From the NCBI GenBank assembly GCA_016219235.1, contig JACRBO010000467.1:1-8185 (forward strand): 8,185 nucleotides of DNA, in the 5' to 3' direction. Positions within the stretch are counted from its first letter, which is position 1; each line of letters begins with the position of its first letter. Shown in pieces: positions 6,736 to 8,185 of this stretch. The notes beneath the pieces are model-generated. The model did no database searches and was not told the origin of the DNA. It saw only the letters and a list, made by a program, of their open reading frames with translations. A program made the translations under genes and the position numbers. This stretch comes from Chloroflexota bacterium. GTDB lineage: Bacteria; Chloroflexota; Anaerolineae; Fen-1058.

Positions 6736-7665
6736 CTAACTTTCACTAGCCAAGTTTGGCAAGGGGTGTTTCGGCACGTAGGCATACGTCACCTCTGTCC
6801 GATGCGGGTTATACCCCAACCACATTGCCAGCTCATGCCGCGCTTCCATTTCTGTGTAGCCTAACGCGCTTTTGATGTTCACGAACTCGCAAGCCGCGGT
6901 GGCCCGAAAACCATGTACCCCACGCCGTCGAATTTCGAGCGCCTCACACGCTTGACGCACGCGCCGCTCCAACCCGTCCTTCCACAACCGCCCCGGCTGC
7001 TCGCTCAGATAGACAAATCGTCTCAACAAGTCAAGCGTCTTCAACACGTCGGCGTGCAACACCTGAATCTTTCGTACCCGACCACCCTTGCCCTGCAACT
7101 CGACCCGCGCCTCATCGATGAAGACCTTATCCGACCGGAGATGCAATGTCTCATCGATGCGCGCTCCGCTGGAGAGAATGAAGCCCAACGCTTGGCCGTA
7201 CTCTGCATCGCGCTGCTGAATCCAGTCCTTGAGGGCTGCGGCTTCGTCAGGCACGTAAGGGCCGCGGGGCGGATTACGGCCATCGATAGCCCATTCTTGC
7301 GGGACGATCTCTTCGTGAATCCAGTTCATCGCCCGTAACCCTTCTTGTAGTTTCTTGAGTGTTGCGAGCACAGTGCGAATCGTATCTGGCGTGCAGGTCT
7401 CCGTCTTTTCCGCCAGATACTCGGTCACCATTTCGCGATCCACGTCGCAGAACAGTCGCACGTCAGGATACTCCTCTCGCAGCCAGTTGGTGAAGGTGAT
7501 GGCCTGATCAAAGACGAGGTTCTTGTAGCCGAAACTGTACAGTCCCTTGACCGCTTGACCCGGCAGCCAGTCCTGTTTTTGTTTAGCTGCATACTTTGAG
7601 TGCCCGATGTGATCGATCGTGTTGAGCGCCCGGTAAATCTGTATCCGCCATGATGGTCTGCCCAT
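6736..7665 (-). CDS. Tyrosine recombinase / phage-type integrase (309 aa)
   Basis: This is a site-specific DNA recombinase. In the 309-aa reading, residues about 15-30 carry IGHSKYAAKQ, seen in an N-terminal region of some integrases. About 50-115 is the SAM-like core-binding domain, and 135-300 the catalytic domain. Active-site residues are Arg169 (SGARIDETLHL), Lys193 (GKGGRVRK), His251 and Arg254 (HGFR), and nucleophile Tyr294 (EVTYAYV). The position usually held by His/Trp nine residues before it is Tyr285 (WLGYNPHR). The frame is open up to a GTG at 7848, but the ATG at 7665 has AGGAG eight bases upstream, while the longer form has no ribosome-binding site and its 61 extra residues look non-conserved. 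It converges on the GH130 gene with 9 bp between stops. No flanking tRNA or partner phage genes are visible, so it may be a solitary integrase or an element edge. Confidence 0.87.
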   Translation of the reverse strand: MGRPSWRIQIYRALNTIDHIGHSKYAAKQKQDWLPGQAVKGLYSFGYKNLVFDQAITFTNWLREEYPDVRLFCDVDREMVTEYLAEKTETCTPDTIRTVLATLKKLQEGLRAMNWIHEEIVPQEWAIDGRNPPRGPYVPDEAAALKDWIQQRDAEYGQALGFILSSGARIDETLHLRSDKVFIDEARVELQGKGGRVRKIQVLHADVLKTLDLLRRFVYLSEQPGRLWKDGLERRVRQACEALEIRRRGVHGFRATAACEFVNIKSALGYTEMEARHELAMWLGYNPHRTEVTYAYVPKHPLPNLASES

Positions 7666-7673
7666 TGCGATAG

Positions 7674-7678
7674 CTCCT
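7674..7678 (-). promoter_or_regulatory. Ribosome-binding site of the recombinase
   Basis: On the minus strand AGGAG lies 8 bases before ATG at 7665. It is the main evidence for the 309-aa start instead of the 370-aa frame from GTG at 7848. Confidence 0.75.
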
Positions 7679-7862
7679 GTAGCGAGGTATGCCGCGTCGT
7701 TGACAACCGGCCCAAAAATCCAGTTATCTCTGAAGGGTGTTCGGTCTGAAGGGCCGGAATCGACCCATTGTCTGTTGAGGTTTCGCAGCCAGACGCTACG
7801 TCTGACGTAAGGTGGAGACTTGACCGAACCTGTCGATCTTGTTTCCACCGGAGATTTCCCTC

Positions 7863-7891
7863 GCCGCAGTCTTGATGCCCTGCGGCTTTTT
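7863..7891 (+). terminator. Rightward intrinsic-terminator-like hairpin
   Basis: GCCGCAG (7863-7869) pairs with CTGCGGC (7880-7886) across a 10-base loop and is followed by five T residues (7887-7891), the canonical layout for + strand termination. No + strand gene precedes it: the recombinase lies antisense to the left. It may have come with an inserted or lost gene, or end transcription running on past the GH130 gene. On the minus strand the stem is preceded by A residues but not followed by a T-run. Confidence 0.55.
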
Positions 7892-7923
7892 CCTCCTGAT
7901 CATCCAGTCAGGGCCAGTCCGAG

Positions 7924-8037
7924 TCAGGCTGGGTTCGTGAGTGCCTCCGCAAAAGCGTCAGTCTCACTGACCTCCAAGTAACCGATTTCCTCCAAAATGA
8001 CGTGCGATTCTTCCATTTCAGCGGGGCGGCACTTCAT
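7924..8037 (-). pseudogene. Short frame resembling the C-terminus of a DUF1778-type antitoxin (37 codons)
   Basis: A minus-strand frame from ATG at 8037 to TGA at 7924-7926 encodes 37 residues, ending SETDAFAEALTNPA. DUF1778 (TacA/AtaR-type) antitoxins typically end with an acidic helix, an L-S-x-x-D element, then F-x-x-A-L-x-N-P-x-x-P-N. The match covers S-E-x-D, A-F, E-A-L and N-P-A, but the following P-N-x-x-L is cut off by the stop. The ribbon-helix-helix N-terminus is missing: an in-frame stop lies six codons upstream of the ATG. No ribosome-binding site or recognisable GNAT toxin gene is adjacent. A decayed toxin-antitoxin locus is the favoured reading; a chance resemblance or an unrelated small protein remains possible. 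Confidence 0.3.
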
Positions 8038-8097
8038 CCCGCGAGCCGTGCAACCTCACTGCCGCATCAAAATGCGCGCAGAATGAGAACGTAGATG

Positions 8098-8133
8098 AAG
8101 CCATTTCATGGCTTGATGCCGAAATAGTATAAA
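8098..8133 (+). promoter_or_regulatory. Possible rightward promoter overlapped by a 7-bp inverted repeat
   Basis: TTCATG (8105-8110), 17 bases, then TATAAA (8128-8133) fit a weak sigma-70-type promoter: 3 of 6 matches at -35 and 5 of 6 at -10. The perfect inverted repeat AAGCCAT-TTC-ATGGCTT (8098-8114) covers the -35 element, as an operator might. Any gene served would start near or beyond the window end; an ATG at 8142 stays open to the edge (14 codons) and cannot be judged. The minus strand of the same AT-rich patch contains TATACT without a good -35. Confidence 0.22.
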
Positions 8134-8185
8134 ACCGAAGGATGGCCCCGTGGACCGAATCTCATCCGATTTCGTTCCGATTCTC

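Larger units (their letters stand above)
7666..8185. other. Non-coding tail beside the recombinase, rich in perfect short inverted repeats
   Basis: No convincing intact gene was found in these 520 bp on either strand. The stretch holds the recombinase leader and five perfect inverted repeats: CAGACG/CGTCTG (7790-7804, 3-base loop), GCCGCAG/CTGCGGC (7863-7886), GTCAGT/ACTGAC (7957-7971, 3-base loop), CGCAT/ATGCG (8063-8076) and AAGCCAT/ATGGCTT (8098-8114, 3-base loop). The 9-mer CTTGATGCC occurs at 7871-7879 and 8112-8120. This could be recombinase binding sites, an attachment region or decayed accessory DNA. No tRNA was recognised. Confidence 0.55.

Noticed and set aside
7666..7720. Resemblance of a YLATGAI segment upstream of the recombinase to a GNAT toxin motif
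   Set aside because: Only a few residues agree, no acetyl-CoA-binding pattern is visible, and the match is too short to support a toxin.
7749..7776. Possible tRNA T-arm (GGGTCGATTCC on the minus strand) as an integrase attachment site
   Set aside because: The invariant T-T of the T-loop is missing, the flanking arms do not pair as a 5-bp T-stem, and no acceptor, D or anticodon arm can be assembled.
7666..7848. 61-residue N-terminal extension of the recombinase from GTG 7848
   Set aside because: No ribosome-binding site precedes the GTG, the residues match no integrase feature I know, and AGGAG 8 bases before ATG 7665 gives a better start and a typical 309-aa length.
1..8185. CRISPR array, insertion-sequence ends, rRNA or riboswitch
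   Set aside because: No regularly spaced repeats, transposase frames with terminal inverted repeats, rRNA-like segments or recognisable riboswitch cores were seen on either strand.

Overview
The window is GC-rich, densely packed bacterial chromosome. Group I chaperonin genes followed by CsbD-like, RRM and CarD-type genes suggest a free-living bacterium. The GroEL tail (a short Met/Pro/Gly end, not long GGM repeats) and the GT4/GH130 pair would suit Chloroflexota or a similar deep-branching phylum. That placement is inference, not proof.

Layout. (1) 1-3357, all on +: the end of groES, groL, two tandem CsbD-like genes, a small RRM RNA-binding protein gene and a CarD-like transcription factor gene. 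Each has a clear Shine-Dalgarno sequence, and no strong intrinsic terminator separates them, so this looks like one extended stress and protein-homeostasis cluster. (2) 3358-3505: a perfect 13-bp hairpin, then the C-terminal stub of a third CsbD gene whose stop codon lies in the ribosome-binding site of the next gene. (3) 3506-6726, +: a 760-aa protein joining a GT4-type glycosyltransferase to a C-terminal alpha-helical-barrel-like domain, overlapping by ATGA with a GH130 beta-mannoside phosphorylase or glycosidase gene. (4) 6736-7665, -: a tyrosine recombinase convergent with GH130, read here from an internal ATG with a strong Shine-Dalgarno sequence rather than from the longer frame. (5) 7666-8185: about 520 bp with no convincing intact gene. 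It holds several perfect short inverted repeats, a rightward terminator-like hairpin and a short minus-strand frame resembling the end of a DUF1778-type antitoxin.

How the parts work together. The first block combines protein folding (GroES/GroEL), poorly understood stress proteins (CsbD), RNA binding (RRM) and RNA polymerase control (CarD). The second block probably makes and trims or recycles one glycan, possibly mannose-based, with synthesis and phosphorolysis translationally coupled. The recombinase and the hairpin-rich tail mark a likely boundary with mobile or decaying accessory DNA.

Most interesting points: the coupled GT4-barrel plus GH130 pair with an altered GT4 donor-site motif; the CsbD series of two intact copies and one stub; and the structured non-coding tail beside an integrase with a substituted active-site position. 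Nothing here can be declared a wholly new system from sequence reading alone.
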